A stretch of 64,000 nt of DNA from Paraburkholderia dioscoreae (GCF_902459535.1 NZ_LR699553.1:2294001-2358000); one strand, 5' to 3'; shown: positions 1-8,996, counted from the stretch's first letter. A program made the numbers and translations. Notes: generated by a model from the sequence alone, not told the origin.

Positions 1-536
1 TGCTGCGGCGTGAGCTTCGCGGCGGCGCGCCGTGCGGCATCGGGCGGACAATCGTGCAGGAAGATGTCGAGCGCGGCATCCACGGGCACGACCGTGGCCG
101 AACCGTCTTCGCTCCACTGCAGATACGGCGCGATACCGCTCGCGTCAGGCACGTCGGCGACGCTGGCATCCACCAGCTCCGCGTAGCCCATGCCGGCCGG
201 CAGCATCATGCCGGCCACGTAGACGAGGCAGGCGATACGCTCGGGCAATGCCTCGGCCAGTTGCGAAGCCGGCACGCCCGCGCCGCTGTGCGCAACCACG
301 ACCACCGGGCCTTCGAAGGCGGCGAGCGCCTGCGTCAACGCGTCGACATAGGTTTGCAGCGAGACCACGAGGCCAGCGTCGCGTGACGGATGCGCGCCGT
401 TGCCGGGCAGATCGACCGCCCTCGCCGTCCAGCCGCGCGCGGCCAGTTCCGGCAGCCAGGCGTCCCATGCCCAGCTGCCCTGCCACGCGCCGTGAATCAG
501 CAGCATGCCCGCTGCGTGCGTACGGGCCGGCGTCAT
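1..536 (-). CDS. alpha/beta hydrolase, 3' end beyond the left edge
   Basis: Partial. About 178 codons are visible, beginning MTPARTHAAGMLLIHGAWQG. The HGAW oxyanion-hole motif near residue 15 and a nucleophile elbow of the form VAHSGAG (serine in S-x-G) mark the small plant-esterase/hydroxynitrile-lyase-like branch of alpha/beta hydrolases. The His of the triad would lie off the window. The start ATG overlaps the TGA of the upstream oxygenase gene by four bases (ATGA at 533-536), so the two are translationally coupled. The substrate cannot be read from the sequence; an ester or lactone produced by the oxygenase is a reasonable guess. Confidence 0.8.
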   Translation of the reverse strand, partial: MTPARTHAAGMLLIHGAWQGSWAWDAWLPELAARGWTARAVDLPGNGAHPSRDAGLVVSLQTYVDALTQALAAFEGPVVVVAHSGAGVPASQLAEALPERIACLVYVAGMMLPAGMGYAELVDASVADVPDASGIAPYLQWSEDGSATVVPVDAALDIFLHDCPPDAARRAAAKLTPQ

Positions 537-1510
537 CCGTAGGTTCTCCGGTAGCACGCTTCCAGATGATCCGCGACGGTGATCGGCGGATACTTCGGCG
601 CCTCGCCCTCGTCCGTGCAACCCGGCAGGCAGGTGACCATGTAGTCGGGGCGTCCGGTGAAGAAGAACGGCATCGAATAGCGCTCGCGACCCGATGCGTT
701 GACCACGCGATGCAGCGTCGAGCGATAACGGTCGTTGGTCCAGCGCGCGATCAGATCGCCGAGATTGACGACGAAGGTGCCCGGCAGCGGCGGCACATGA
801 ATCCAGCGCCCCTCGCCGTCCTGCACCTGCAAGCCGCCGTTGCCGTCCTGCCAGAGCAGCGTCAGGCAGCCGAAATCGGTATGCGCGCCGCAGCCTTTCT
901 GATCGGGCAAGGCCTGCGCGGGTTGCGGCGGATAGTGCAGCAGACGCAGCGTTCCCATTGCGTCGTCGCAGAACGGCTCGAAATAATCCTCCGGCAAACC
1001 GAGCGACTGCGCGAGACCGCGTGTGAGGCGCGTGGACAGATCGAACATCGCGGCGAAATACGCTTCCATTGCCGGACGAAAACCGGGCGACTGCGGCGGC
1101 CACTGGTTCGGCCCGCAATTGAACGCACGCGCCACCACGCGCGGATGATCGGGCGGCAATTCGTTGCCGATATAAAAGCCCTCTTTCAGATCGGGCGGCG
1201 TCCCTGCTTCCAGCACCTGCCCGCACAACGGCTCGTAGCCGCGATTGCAGAACGACTGCGCCTTGTCCACGAGACGCTTGTCGGCGTCGTCCAGCGAGAA
1301 GAAACGCTCGGCTTCGGCACGGGCCGCGTCGATCAGCTCAGGCGCGACGCCGTGACTGGCAATGTAGAAAAAGCCCGTGTCGATACAGGCGGCATGCAAC
1401 GCCGCGCCGACCGCCACGCGTTGCCGCGGATCCTCGCTCGCGAGCCCGGCCACGTCGACCACAGGCAAACTGGTATGCGGCACCGCTCGAGCTGACAGCA
1501 CTTCGGACAT
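533..1510 (-). CDS. 2-oxoglutarate/Fe(II)-dependent dioxygenase, isopenicillin N synthase-like
   Basis: A 325-residue cytosolic oxygenase of the IPNS/2OG-Fe(II) superfamily. The N-terminal DIOX_N-like part contains GFFYIASHGV. The iron-binding facial triad is visible as HTD (His210, Asp212) and a distal His267 in STLHRVV, followed ten residues later by the RYS (R-x-S) motif that binds 2-oxoglutarate. The length is normal for the family. The ATG at 1510 was chosen because AAGGAG lies about 7 bases upstream; an in-frame upstream ATG at 1576 lacks this. The gene overlaps the downstream hydrolase and probably forms a two-gene operon. The heptanucleotide repeat at 1621-1710 sits in its upstream region. 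The substrate is unknown; family members oxidise small organic acids, amino acids or peptides. Confidence 0.85.
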   Translation of the reverse strand: MSEVLSARAVPHTSLPVVDVAGLASEDPRQRVAVGAALHAACIDTGFFYIASHGVAPELIDAARAEAERFFSLDDADKRLVDKAQSFCNRGYEPLCGQVLEAGTPPDLKEGFYIGNELPPDHPRVVARAFNCGPNQWPPQSPGFRPAMEAYFAAMFDLSTRLTRGLAQSLGLPEDYFEPFCDDAMGTLRLLHYPPQPAQALPDQKGCGAHTDFGCLTLLWQDGNGGLQVQDGEGRWIHVPPLPGTFVVNLGDLIARWTNDRYRSTLHRVVNASGRERYSMPFFFTGRPDYMVTCLPGCTDEGEAPKYPPITVADHLEACYRRTYG

Positions 1511-1620
1511 CTCTGGCTCCTTTGAACACGTCTTTGAACCCGTTGCCGACGAGTCTAGAGCGTGGCAGGCGTACAAAAAAGCGCAGAAAAAAGTGCATGC
1601 TGATGCCGTTTCGGCATCAT

Positions 1621-1710
1621 TGCCGGTTGCCGGTTGCCGGTTGCCGGTTGCCGGTTGCCGGTTGCCGGTTGCCGGTTGCCGGTTGCCGGTTGCCGGTTGC
1701 CGGTTGCCGG
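1621..1710. repeat. heptanucleotide tandem repeat, unit TGCCGGT, about 13 copies
   Basis: Ninety bases made of uninterrupted, perfectly identical 7-bp units, starting directly after TCAT and ending one base before the stop codon of the LysR gene. It lies 111-200 bp upstream of the oxygenase start, so it occupies the expected promoter region of that operon. The unit length is not a multiple of three, and all copies are identical, which indicates recent slippage. It encodes no supported protein. Confidence 0.97.
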
Positions 1711-1711
1711 A

Positions 1712-2704
1712 TCAGACGGCCGGCTCGTCGTCCTCGCGCTCGGCGATGGCTTCGGTGAGCAGGCGCACGAACGCGTCCAGCGCGGGCGTCAAGGTCCGGC
1801 CGGCGCGCGCGTAGGCGCCCAACTCGGAAACCAGCGGGCGCGGTGTGCGCAACGGTATGTGCACCAGTGTGCCGTCGGCAAGATCACGTTCCAGCCCGAG
1901 GCGCGTCTGAAACCCCACCCCGCGCCCGCGTGCCGCCATACGCCGCATCAGCTCGATCGAATCGCTTTCGAGCACGGTTTGAAGCGGCTTGGCGTAGTGG
2001 CGAATTAACGGTTCGAGCAGGCCGCTGATCGACAGTTGCGCGTTGCCGAGAATCAGCGGGTAACGCGCGCATTGAGCGAAGGTCACCGTGGACTCGCCCG
2101 CGAGCGGATGCGTGGCGGCAACGATTGCGCCCAACTGGAAGCGTCCCACCGCGAGTTGCTGCAAGTCGCCGGTGCGCGGCAGCGAGAACGCGAGGCCGAG
2201 GTCTGCGTCGCCGTCGAGAATCGCGCGGGCAATCGTGGCCGAGCCTGCCGTATGCACCTGAAAACGGATTGCCGGGTAGCGCGTCAACATGCGTTCAACC
2301 AGGTCGGGCAGAAAACTCGAATTGAGTCCCTCTACCGTGACGATACCGATCTCGCCGCGACGGATTCCGCGCAGCGCATCCATTTCGCTTTCGAAGCGGC
2401 GCGCATCCTGCAGCACGGTAATCACATGGCGAGCGAACACTTCGCCGGCGGCGGTCAGCGCGAGCCCGGAGGCGAGGCGCTCGAAGAGCGGCGTGCCGAC
2501 TTCGGCTTCGAGCTTCAGCAATTGCCGGTTGACCGCCGACGAAGCCACATGCAATTGCCGCGCGGCTTCACGAATCGAGCCGCAGCGGCGAATCGCATCG
2601 AAATAGCGCAGGGACCGTGCGTGAATGTGCCAGGCGAGCGTGTCGGCGGGGGCGGGTTTCGGCATGTCGGAGGGTGAGGTGGCGTCGAAATCGAAAGCCA
2701 CCAC
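1712..2704 (-). CDS. LysR-family transcriptional regulator
   Basis: A 330-residue LTTR. The N-terminal winged HTH includes SLRYFDAIRRCGSIREAARQ and the recognition helix region VASSAVNRQLLKLE, followed by LFER. An effector-binding domain follows, with VEGLNSSFLPDLVERMLTRY. The annotated start is a GTG at 2704, preceded by GGGGTAAG; the ATG at 2665 (MPKPAPAD) is an alternative closer to the conserved domain. It lies upstream of, and on the same strand as, the oxygenase-hydrolase pair, so it may regulate that pair, but no operator was recognised. The stop codon abuts the heptamer repeat. Confidence 0.88.
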   Translation of the reverse strand: MVAFDFDATSPSDMPKPAPADTLAWHIHARSLRYFDAIRRCGSIREAARQLHVASSAVNRQLLKLEAEVGTPLFERLASGLALTAAGEVFARHVITVLQDARRFESEMDALRGIRRGEIGIVTVEGLNSSFLPDLVERMLTRYPAIRFQVHTAGSATIARAILDGDADLGLAFSLPRTGDLQQLAVGRFQLGAIVAATHPLAGESTVTFAQCARYPLILGNAQLSISGLLEPLIRHYAKPLQTVLESDSIELMRRMAARGRGVGFQTRLGLERDLADGTLVHIPLRTPRPLVSELGAYARAGRTLTPALDAFVRLLTEAIAEREDDEPAV

Positions 2705-2860
2705 CTTACCCCATCAAAAACGCTCATTCCGCCAATCCCACTGCCATGTAGAGATAGATGCTACATCTGCGCACTTGCATCGTGCTGCAATGTATCCGGC
2801 CGCGTCATGCCTCTCATCATTTTCGCCGGTTAATCGTTAGCAACTGGAGTTCAGGAAAAA

Positions 2861-5800
2861 ATGACGACATCATCAGTGGGCAACTCGACGTTCGCGGTTC
2901 CGGATGGTACGGCTTCAATCGTTCCAGCGCCCTCGGACACAGTATCGAACAATCACGAAGTGCCGGGCCGTCCACGAGCCCCTTCTCCAACTACTCATGC
3001 AAAAGCCGCCGCCGCATTCTCGCATCAGACTTTCCGCGAAGGGCTTGGGGCACCGGCCTCTTTGCCGGACAAGGCGGCGCCGGGCATTCGTACCCTGGAT
3101 CGTCTATCGCGTTCGACTCTTCCTGTAAAGGCCGATTCCGCGCATGCACTCGCCGCATCGGGACTGAACGTCAGCGGCTCCAGCCTCCCGTTTGCAAACA
3201 GAGGCGCGAGAGCGTTACAGGCTGGGTCCACTGGCCAGGCCACGCCAACCTCCGGCACACTGCCAGGCGCGAGCATCGAAGAGTTCGACCGGCTGAACAA
3301 GAACTACGACACCCAGGAGGGCTACCTCCCCCGCAATAGCGAGGCCAACGCCGCGATTGCACAAAAAATCGAAGATGGCCTCCAGCAGGAAATGACCGGC
3401 TATCCCCCTCAGGTGATCCAGTTCCAGCAACGACAAACGCATCTGCAAGGCATGCTCGCCGAACTGCCCGACAGTGAGCGGCAGTTTTACGGCGGTGTGA
3501 TTGCGACATTAAGCGCGGCTTTTCAGTTGGAAACCAGCAACGACAAACGCTACGCGATCGAACAGAAATTGACCGGACTGGAGAACGCCGTTCGTGACGA
3601 AGCGAACCGCGTGCGCAACGATCCTGTCGACCGTGTATTGAGCCAGTTCAACCCGCCTATGGGAGTGGCCTATCTGAACAAGGAAGATCGGGAAAGCGTC
3701 GACCGCCTCGATAAATTGCGCGACGACTTCTTCGACGCAGAGAATGCCGACGAACGGGAAGAGATATTCCAGGAGGCCAGTGGACTCAAGGGGATATTGC
3801 AGGAACGAATCGCTGCCGAAGTCGACAAACGCCAGAGGGTGAAAAACGCCCAGTGGAAAGAAGCCAATGGTGAGGTCGATCGCATCCTCGATGAAGCGCA
3901 GAAGCAGACCGACCCGGCAAAACGCTACGAACTGCTGGGCCGTCAACTCTTTCAGACCACCCCTGGACAGGACGAGTTGAAGGACAAGGTCGTTCTGGCC
4001 TTCACCCAGCGCATGCATGAATCGCGCGAACTGCGCGACAAGCTCGACACCTGGCATGATCAGGTCAGCGGCCCGCTCAATGCTCACTCCGTGGGCGCTG
4101 CCAAAAGATATACGGACATTCTCAAGGATCTTCCGCCGGTTAGCGGCGACTACGTGCGCGATCTCAGCGACCGCTACACCGCAGTCCTTAAGGACGCCAG
4201 CTACAAGGACTACTCCATCACGCCGGCCGCTCGTGCGGAAAAACTCGCCGGACAGGTGCTGGAAGGCATCGACCGCGTGCTTCTGGGTCTGACGCCTTTG
4301 GCTCCGCTCGCCGACCTCCTGCCTTCCGCACTACCGGACAATGTCCGCATGGGTCTCGATTATGGCTCGGCGTTTCTAGGCATTCTGGGTGGAGAAGTCC
4401 TGGGTGCTGCCAAAGAGATCAGTCTTGCAGGCAATGCCATTTCCGGGGCGGCCAGAGACGCCGAAGCTGCCAGCATGGCCGGCAAAGGCGGCAGCACATC
4501 GGCCCGAGACTTCGTTCAGGCTGCGGGGCAAGGCGTCGTCAAAGCGGGCGAGGCGGAGTCCACCTTGAACCCCGAAACACGCGCCACCGAGCGAGCACTC
4601 GCGGAAAAGACACTCGCCGAAACGGGCCCCGCGGTCGATTTCACCAGCCAGCTCGCGCATCAAAGCGTGGCCAGCGACCTGTATGGGTCGCTTGAGACCT
4701 ATGCCGATCCGGACGTTTCGATCAAAGATCTGCGGCCGGCAGACAAGTCGGGCATCCGCCTCGATGCCAAAGGCGACAGGTATATAGAACTGCGCGGCAA
4801 GGCTTATCACGTTCGTTACGACAAAGACTACGAAAGCTGGCGAGTGTTCAAAAAAGGCATCGATCTGAAACCCCAGTATTCCGTCCGTCTGAATGACTTG
4901 ACCCAAAAGTGGGAACTCAATACTGATACACCCGCGGCTGGCGGAATGTCGAAAATCGACGACAAAGTGCGGAGCCAAATTATCCGGCTTCTGAATGAGG
5001 GAGAACTGACGAGGGGCGGGATAGCCAGGAAATTGGGCATCAGTCCTACGCCGGTAGCAAAAGTCGCGAGAGAGGAAAATATCGCGTTGTTGGCGGCTGA
5101 TTCTCTGCGCAGATTGCCACTCACGCCAGCGACGCGGCAGGAAGTTATCGATCTGTTAAAGCAGGGGCAACTGTCGCGTACGCAGATTGCCAAGCAATTC
5201 GACATAGCGCGTAGCACGGTGAACAAGATCGCCAAGGACAACCAGATCCCTCCCAAGGGTAGCTACCGCTCGTCAGTCAGTCGGGATATCCGGCACGAGG
5301 CGGTCGTGTTGTTAAAGAAGGGGGAGCTGTCCTGCTCACAAATAGGAAAGCAACTTGGCATAGCTACTGCGACAGTGCTCAATATCGCCAGGAAAGACAA
5401 CATCCCTATTTCGGCCGCCGCTTCGCTTCGCGCGCTAAAAATCACGCCGGGAACGCGCCAGGAAATCATCAGACTGCTAGAGGACGGTGCCATGACACAA
5501 CGCGCGATAGCCAATCAGGTCGGCGTAGCCACAGAAACCGTGCGTAACATCGCCGCGCGGGAAGGCATACGTGCGCCCGTACCCAGAAACCTCACGCCCG
5601 GCCAGATAGATCAGGTATTTGCCTTGAAAGACCAAGGGAAACCGACTCGCGAAATCGCCAGCATAGTCAAACTCTCTGAGAGGAAAGTTCGGGACATTTT
5701 CGCAAACTACAACGCCAATACCTACAAAAGGTCGTGGTGGAATACGACGCCGGAAAATCGGACCTCGGCTATTCAGCAGCTGGATGCAGGCACTTCCCCT

Positions 5801-6697
5801 AAAGACGTTGCCAGGAATCTGGATCTCCCGCTGGAAACCGTGCGGGGGATTGCCAATCAGCACCGCATGGCGAGAGACTCATTGGCCGGCGAGCTGCTGG
5901 CCGAAGGAAAATCAGCCGACGAGGTAGCTCGCTCGCTAGGCATGTCTTCCAGCTACACGAAAGGTCTGGCCCGACGTATCCCGGAAGGCAGCCACGACAT
6001 CCGCTTCACCGCCAAAGATCGGGAGGCGGCCATGGATATGTTCGAGAAGGGTTACACCCGAGAGGACGTCGCCACGAAACTCGGTATCTCGCCGTGGAAA
6101 TCCCGTAGTCTTGCTAACGAATTCCGCAAGAAAACCATGGATTCCTTGACGCCGCAACAACTTGACGACATCCTTCGGGCGCTTGACAGTTGGAATTACA
6201 GCTTCACCACCGGCGATCTGGCTCAAGCGACTCATTTGCCGGAGAATACGATAACGGTCGTCGAGCAGGAATATGCGGGCGGCTTCTTTATTTCGCGCCC
6301 GCGATCTCCCCAAGCTGGGCCCTCCCGGGCCGATTTGCCCTCGCCAACTCATCATCAGGAATGGGTTCCGCCGCTTTCGGAAGACGAGGAAATTCAGGCC
6401 ATGCGTGCGATGGACGAAGGCCTCAGTCTGAAGGACGCCGCCGCTCGGATCAATCAGCCTTATGCGGCCATTGCGCGACTGTATGAAGAGGATTTACCGC
6501 TTGTCGCACCGAGGGACGATCTCATCGAGGCTCCGCCGACGGAACATCCGCAACCGGCAACGACCGCGTTCAGCGAAGAGGACAAGGTCGAAATCCGAAA
6601 TCTTGCACAACGCGATGGTCTGAGCGCATCATTCATCGCCAACCTGTTCAATGCGCCGCTGGAGGACATTCAACGGGTCTTGAGCGCGCATTCCTGA
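2861..6697 (+). CDS. orphan 1278-aa protein: effector-like N-terminal half and a C-terminal array of about eleven HTH-like units
   Basis: Not a recognised family. Residues 1-140 are Ser/Thr/Pro/Ala-rich and look unstructured. Residues 150-460 are charged and predicted helical. Residues about 474-520 are hydrophobic and glycine-rich. Residues about 628-687 carry a compact domain (RYIELRGKAYHVRYDKDY, then WRVF) resembling a module I recall from large dermonecrotic-type or type III effector-like proteins. From residue 696 to the C-terminus come about eleven units, starting near 696, 755, 807, 862, 912, 963, 1006, 1050, 1096, 1172 and 1237. Each fits the pattern hydrophobic-LL-x-x-G-x-(L/S)-(T/S)-x-x-x-IA-x-x-LGI-x-x-x-TV-x-x-IA, as in resolvase/sigma-region-4 HTH motifs. 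The first four are most alike and later ones decay. An AGGA sequence lies 6 bases before the ATG. AT-rich codons such as ATA and the lower GC suggest horizontal acquisition. No secretion genes or chaperone lie next to it. A nucleus-targeted effector or a DNA-binding scaffold are both open. Confidence 0.75.
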   Translation: MTTSSVGNSTFAVPDGTASIVPAPSDTVSNNHEVPGRPRAPSPTTHAKAAAAFSHQTFREGLGAPASLPDKAAPGIRTLDRLSRSTLPVKADSAHALAASGLNVSGSSLPFANRGARALQAGSTGQATPTSGTLPGASIEEFDRLNKNYDTQEGYLPRNSEANAAIAQKIEDGLQQEMTGYPPQVIQFQQRQTHLQGMLAELPDSERQFYGGVIATLSAAFQLETSNDKRYAIEQKLTGLENAVRDEANRVRNDPVDRVLSQFNPPMGVAYLNKEDRESVDRLDKLRDDFFDAENADEREEIFQEASGLKGILQERIAAEVDKRQRVKNAQWKEANGEVDRILDEAQKQTDPAKRYELLGRQLFQTTPGQDELKDKVVLAFTQRMHESRELRDKLDTWHDQVSGPLNAHSVGAAKRYTDILKDLPPVSGDYVRDLSDRYTAVLKDASYKDYSITPAARAEKLAGQVLEGIDRVLLGLTPLAPLADLLPSALPDNVRMGLDYGSAFLGILGGEVLGAAKEISLAGNAISGAARDAEAASMAGKGGSTSARDFVQAAGQGVVKAGEAESTLNPETRATERALAEKTLAETGPAVDFTSQLAHQSVASDLYGSLETYADPDVSIKDLRPADKSGIRLDAKGDRYIELRGKAYHVRYDKDYESWRVFKKGIDLKPQYSVRLNDLTQKWELNTDTPAAGGMSKIDDKVRSQIIRLLNEGELTRGGIARKLGISPTPVAKVAREENIALLAADSLRRLPLTPATRQEVIDLLKQGQLSRTQIAKQFDIARSTVNKIAKDNQIPPKGSYRSSVSRDIRHEAVVLLKKGELSCSQIGKQLGIATATVLNIARKDNIPISAAASLRALKITPGTRQEIIRLLEDGAMTQRAIANQVGVATETVRNIAAREGIRAPVPRNLTPGQIDQVFALKDQGKPTREIASIVKLSERKVRDIFANYNANTYKRSWWNTTPENRTSAIQQLDAGTSPKDVARNLDLPLETVRGIANQHRMARDSLAGELLAEGKSADEVARSLGMSSSYTKGLARRIPEGSHDIRFTAKDREAAMDMFEKGYTREDVATKLGISPWKSRSLANEFRKKTMDSLTPQQLDDILRALDSWNYSFTTGDLAQATHLPENTITVVEQEYAGGFFISRPRSPQAGPSRADLPSPTHHQEWVPPLSEDEEIQAMRAMDEGLSLKDAAARINQPYAAIARLYEEDLPLVAPRDDLIEAPPTEHPQPATTAFSEEDKVEIRNLAQRDGLSASFIANLFNAPLEDIQRVLSAHS

Positions 6698-6749
6698 GCT
6701 CCTGTACAAAACGGGGAAAGCGCGTGCCGGATAGTTCAGCCCCATGCCC

Positions 6750-7553
6750 TCATGGCCGCTCGCCGCGCGCCAACCTCGCCTCGATGTCGTAGACCACCGG
6801 CATCAGATCCGCGACGCTGTCGATCACATAATGCGCGCCCGCCGCCTGGAGCTTCTGGATCGCGGCGTTGCGACGCCATGCGAATTCATCCGGCGCTAAA
6901 GCCTTGACGTCGTATTCGGCCATGCCGAACGCATTGCCGCTCACCGCGACTCCGACCGTCCACGTGCCGCCATTGATTCCCTCTTCAATGCCGACCTCGG
7001 TGTCGTCGACCTTGATCGCTTCCTTCGCGCGCCAGACGCCCAACTCCGGCAATGTCCTGTAGATCATGTACGGCGACGGCCGCCCTTCCGGCGTATCGCC
7101 GGTGCACACGATACTGTCCGGTGAAAACCCCTGCGCCGCCGCGCCCGGCACGATCTCGGCCATGATCTCGCGCGTATAGCCGGTGGTCGTGCCGATCCGG
7201 ATATCGTCGCCGCGCAGCGCGCTCGCCACCTCGGCCACGCCTGGAATCACCGAGCTATAGCTCGCCGCGACCGCGATGTTCTTCGGCACGAACACGTCGT
7301 ACACGGCGTCGATATCCGCTTCATCGGGCGTGTGCCCGTACTTGTCGGCCCATGCCTGCGCGACGCGGGGCAGCGCCATCAGCGCCGCGATATGCGGGCG
7401 CTTGGCCATGCCCATCGGGCCGCGTGCTTCGTCGATCGTGATGGGCACGCCGAACTGCCCGAATGTCTCCACAAAGGCGCCCATCGGCGCCAACGAACCG
7501 TAATCGACCACGGTGCCGGCCCAATCGAAAATCACCGCTTTCACGTGTTTCAT
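6750..7553 (-). CDS. phnX: phosphonoacetaldehyde hydrolase (phosphonatase)
   Basis: A 267-residue HAD-superfamily enzyme that cleaves the C-P bond of phosphonoacetaldehyde to acetaldehyde and phosphate, the second step of 2-aminoethylphosphonate use. The HAD nucleophile Asp is in VIFDWAGTVVD near the N-terminus. The Schiff-base lysine is in GPMGMAKRPHI within the cap region, a hallmark of PhnX over other HAD enzymes. VDDTEVGIEEG matches the HAD acidic motif. The length is typical. AAGGA lies about 10 bases before the ATG. The gene is downstream of phnW on the same strand (115 bp gap), so phnW-phnX is a likely operon. Confidence 0.95.
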   Translation of the reverse strand: MKHVKAVIFDWAGTVVDYGSLAPMGAFVETFGQFGVPITIDEARGPMGMAKRPHIAALMALPRVAQAWADKYGHTPDEADIDAVYDVFVPKNIAVAASYSSVIPGVAEVASALRGDDIRIGTTTGYTREIMAEIVPGAAAQGFSPDSIVCTGDTPEGRPSPYMIYRTLPELGVWRAKEAIKVDDTEVGIEEGINGGTWTVGVAVSGNAFGMAEYDVKALAPDEFAWRRNAAIQKLQAAGAHYVIDSVADLMPVVYDIEARLARGERP

Positions 7554-7668
7554 TGACTTCTATCCTTCGGAGGTTCCAAAGCTCGCGCAGCGTGCCGCGC
7601 GTTTTTCATGACGTGCTGTCCGCGTGACCGCTACCCGGCCCACGCACCGCACGGCCAGACACGGTTCT

Positions 7669-8919
7669 TCAGGCCGCCTCGGCCAACGTCTTGCGCTCTT
7701 CGAGCGCCGCGGCGGGCGGCGCGGCATGCGCGACGTTCATCGTGCGCAGCGAGCTGGCGCACGCCTCCACCACGCGGCGCATCACGTGCTCGTCCACCTG
7801 CCCGATGCAGCCGATACGGAAGCTGTCCACCACCGTCAACTTGCCTGGATAGATGATGAAGCCCTGCTGCTTCATCAATTCATAGAAGGTTTCGAACCTG
7901 AACGATGGATGCGCGGGCGCAAAAAAAGTCACGATGATCGGCGAGCGCCAGCGTGCATTCAGCAACGGCTCGAAGCCGAGTTCGCGCATGCCGGCCACGA
8001 GCACGTCGCGATTGTTCGCGTAACGCGCGAGGCGCCCGGCCTGTCCGCCTTCGAGCTTATGCAGACGCAGCGCTTCGATAAACGCGGCCACCGTATGCGT
8101 GGGCGGCGTGAAGCGCCACTGGCCGGTGCGATTCATCACGTCCCATTGATCGTAGACGTCGAGCGCGAGCGAGTGACTGCGGCCCTTCGCTTCCTGCAAC
8201 GCACGCTTGCGCGCGATCACGAAGCCGAAACCGGGCACACCCTCGATACATTTATTCGCCGACGACACGAAAGCCTCGCAGGCAATCTCACGCACGTCGA
8301 GCGGCACCGCACCGAAGGCGCTCATCGAATCGATCAGCAGCTTGCGGCCTTTCTTCGCGGTGGCGGCGGCGATCTCTTCGAGCGGATTGAGAATGCCCGA
8401 ACTGGTTTCGCAATGCACGGCGACCACATGCGTAATGCGCGAATCGGCGTCCAGCATGCGTTCTATTTCAGCACCGCGCGGCGGCAAATAATCGCCCTTG
8501 TCCAGCACCGTGCAGGCGCGGCCGAGATAGCCGAGCGTGGTCGCGATGCGCTTGCCGTATGCTCCGTTGGCGAGCACGAGCGCGCGAGCGTCGCGCGGAA
8601 TCAGGCTGCCTAGCATTGCTTCGACGCAATAGCTGCCGCTGCCTTGCAGCGGCACGCAGTCGTATTCGCCCGCCGTGTCGCCGGCGATTTCCAGCAGACT
8701 GCTGCGCAGCAGCGCGGTCATCGCGCGAAAATCGCCGTCCCACGAGCCCCAGTCGCGCAGCATCGCCTCTTTGGTCGAGAGTGCCGTGGTGAGCGGTCCA
8801 GGCGTCAGCAGATACGGCTCGCCCCCAGGCGGCTTCGCGCACGTGAGCACGGCGGATCCTGCGGCGCTCACGGCTCGGGAACGGTCGGTCACGCTGTCCA
8901 TGTTCGGCATCTCCGGCAT
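7669..8919 (-). CDS. phnW: 2-aminoethylphosphonate--pyruvate transaminase
   Basis: A PLP-dependent class V aminotransferase of 416 residues. It converts 2-aminoethylphosphonate and pyruvate to phosphonoacetaldehyde and alanine, the first step before PhnX. Family features include LLTPGPLTTALSTKEAMLRDWGSWD, the LQGSGSYCVEAMLGSLIPRD segment, and the PLP-lysine region SSANKCIEGVPGFGFVIAR. The N-terminal 25 residues precede the conserved start. The ATG at 8901 (MDSVTDRS), with GGAG 9 bases upstream, may be the true start. The gene diverges from a LysR gene at 9034, and the shared intergenic region holds a perfect inverted repeat. Confidence 0.95.
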   Translation of the reverse strand: MPEMPNMDSVTDRSRAVSAAGSAVLTCAKPPGGEPYLLTPGPLTTALSTKEAMLRDWGSWDGDFRAMTALLRSSLLEIAGDTAGEYDCVPLQGSGSYCVEAMLGSLIPRDARALVLANGAYGKRIATTLGYLGRACTVLDKGDYLPPRGAEIERMLDADSRITHVVAVHCETSSGILNPLEEIAAATAKKGRKLLIDSMSAFGAVPLDVREIACEAFVSSANKCIEGVPGFGFVIARKRALQEAKGRSHSLALDVYDQWDVMNRTGQWRFTPPTHTVAAFIEALRLHKLEGGQAGRLARYANNRDVLVAGMRELGFEPLLNARWRSPIIVTFFAPAHPSFRFETFYELMKQQGFIIYPGKLTVVDSFRIGCIGQVDEHVMRRVVEACASSLRTMNVAHAAPPAAALEERKTLAEAA

Positions 8920-8996
8920 TGCTGTTTCGGTGGCTCATTTTGGTAACTCACACAGTACAGAAACGCGTTACATCGGTAAAATCGATATAATCGATA

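Noticed and set aside
1634..2008. Reading frames through the heptamer repeat encoding repeated PVAGCRL-like peptides
   Set aside because: They arise only because a 7-bp repeat reads as a periodic peptide; no ribosome site, and they overlap the LysR gene antisense.
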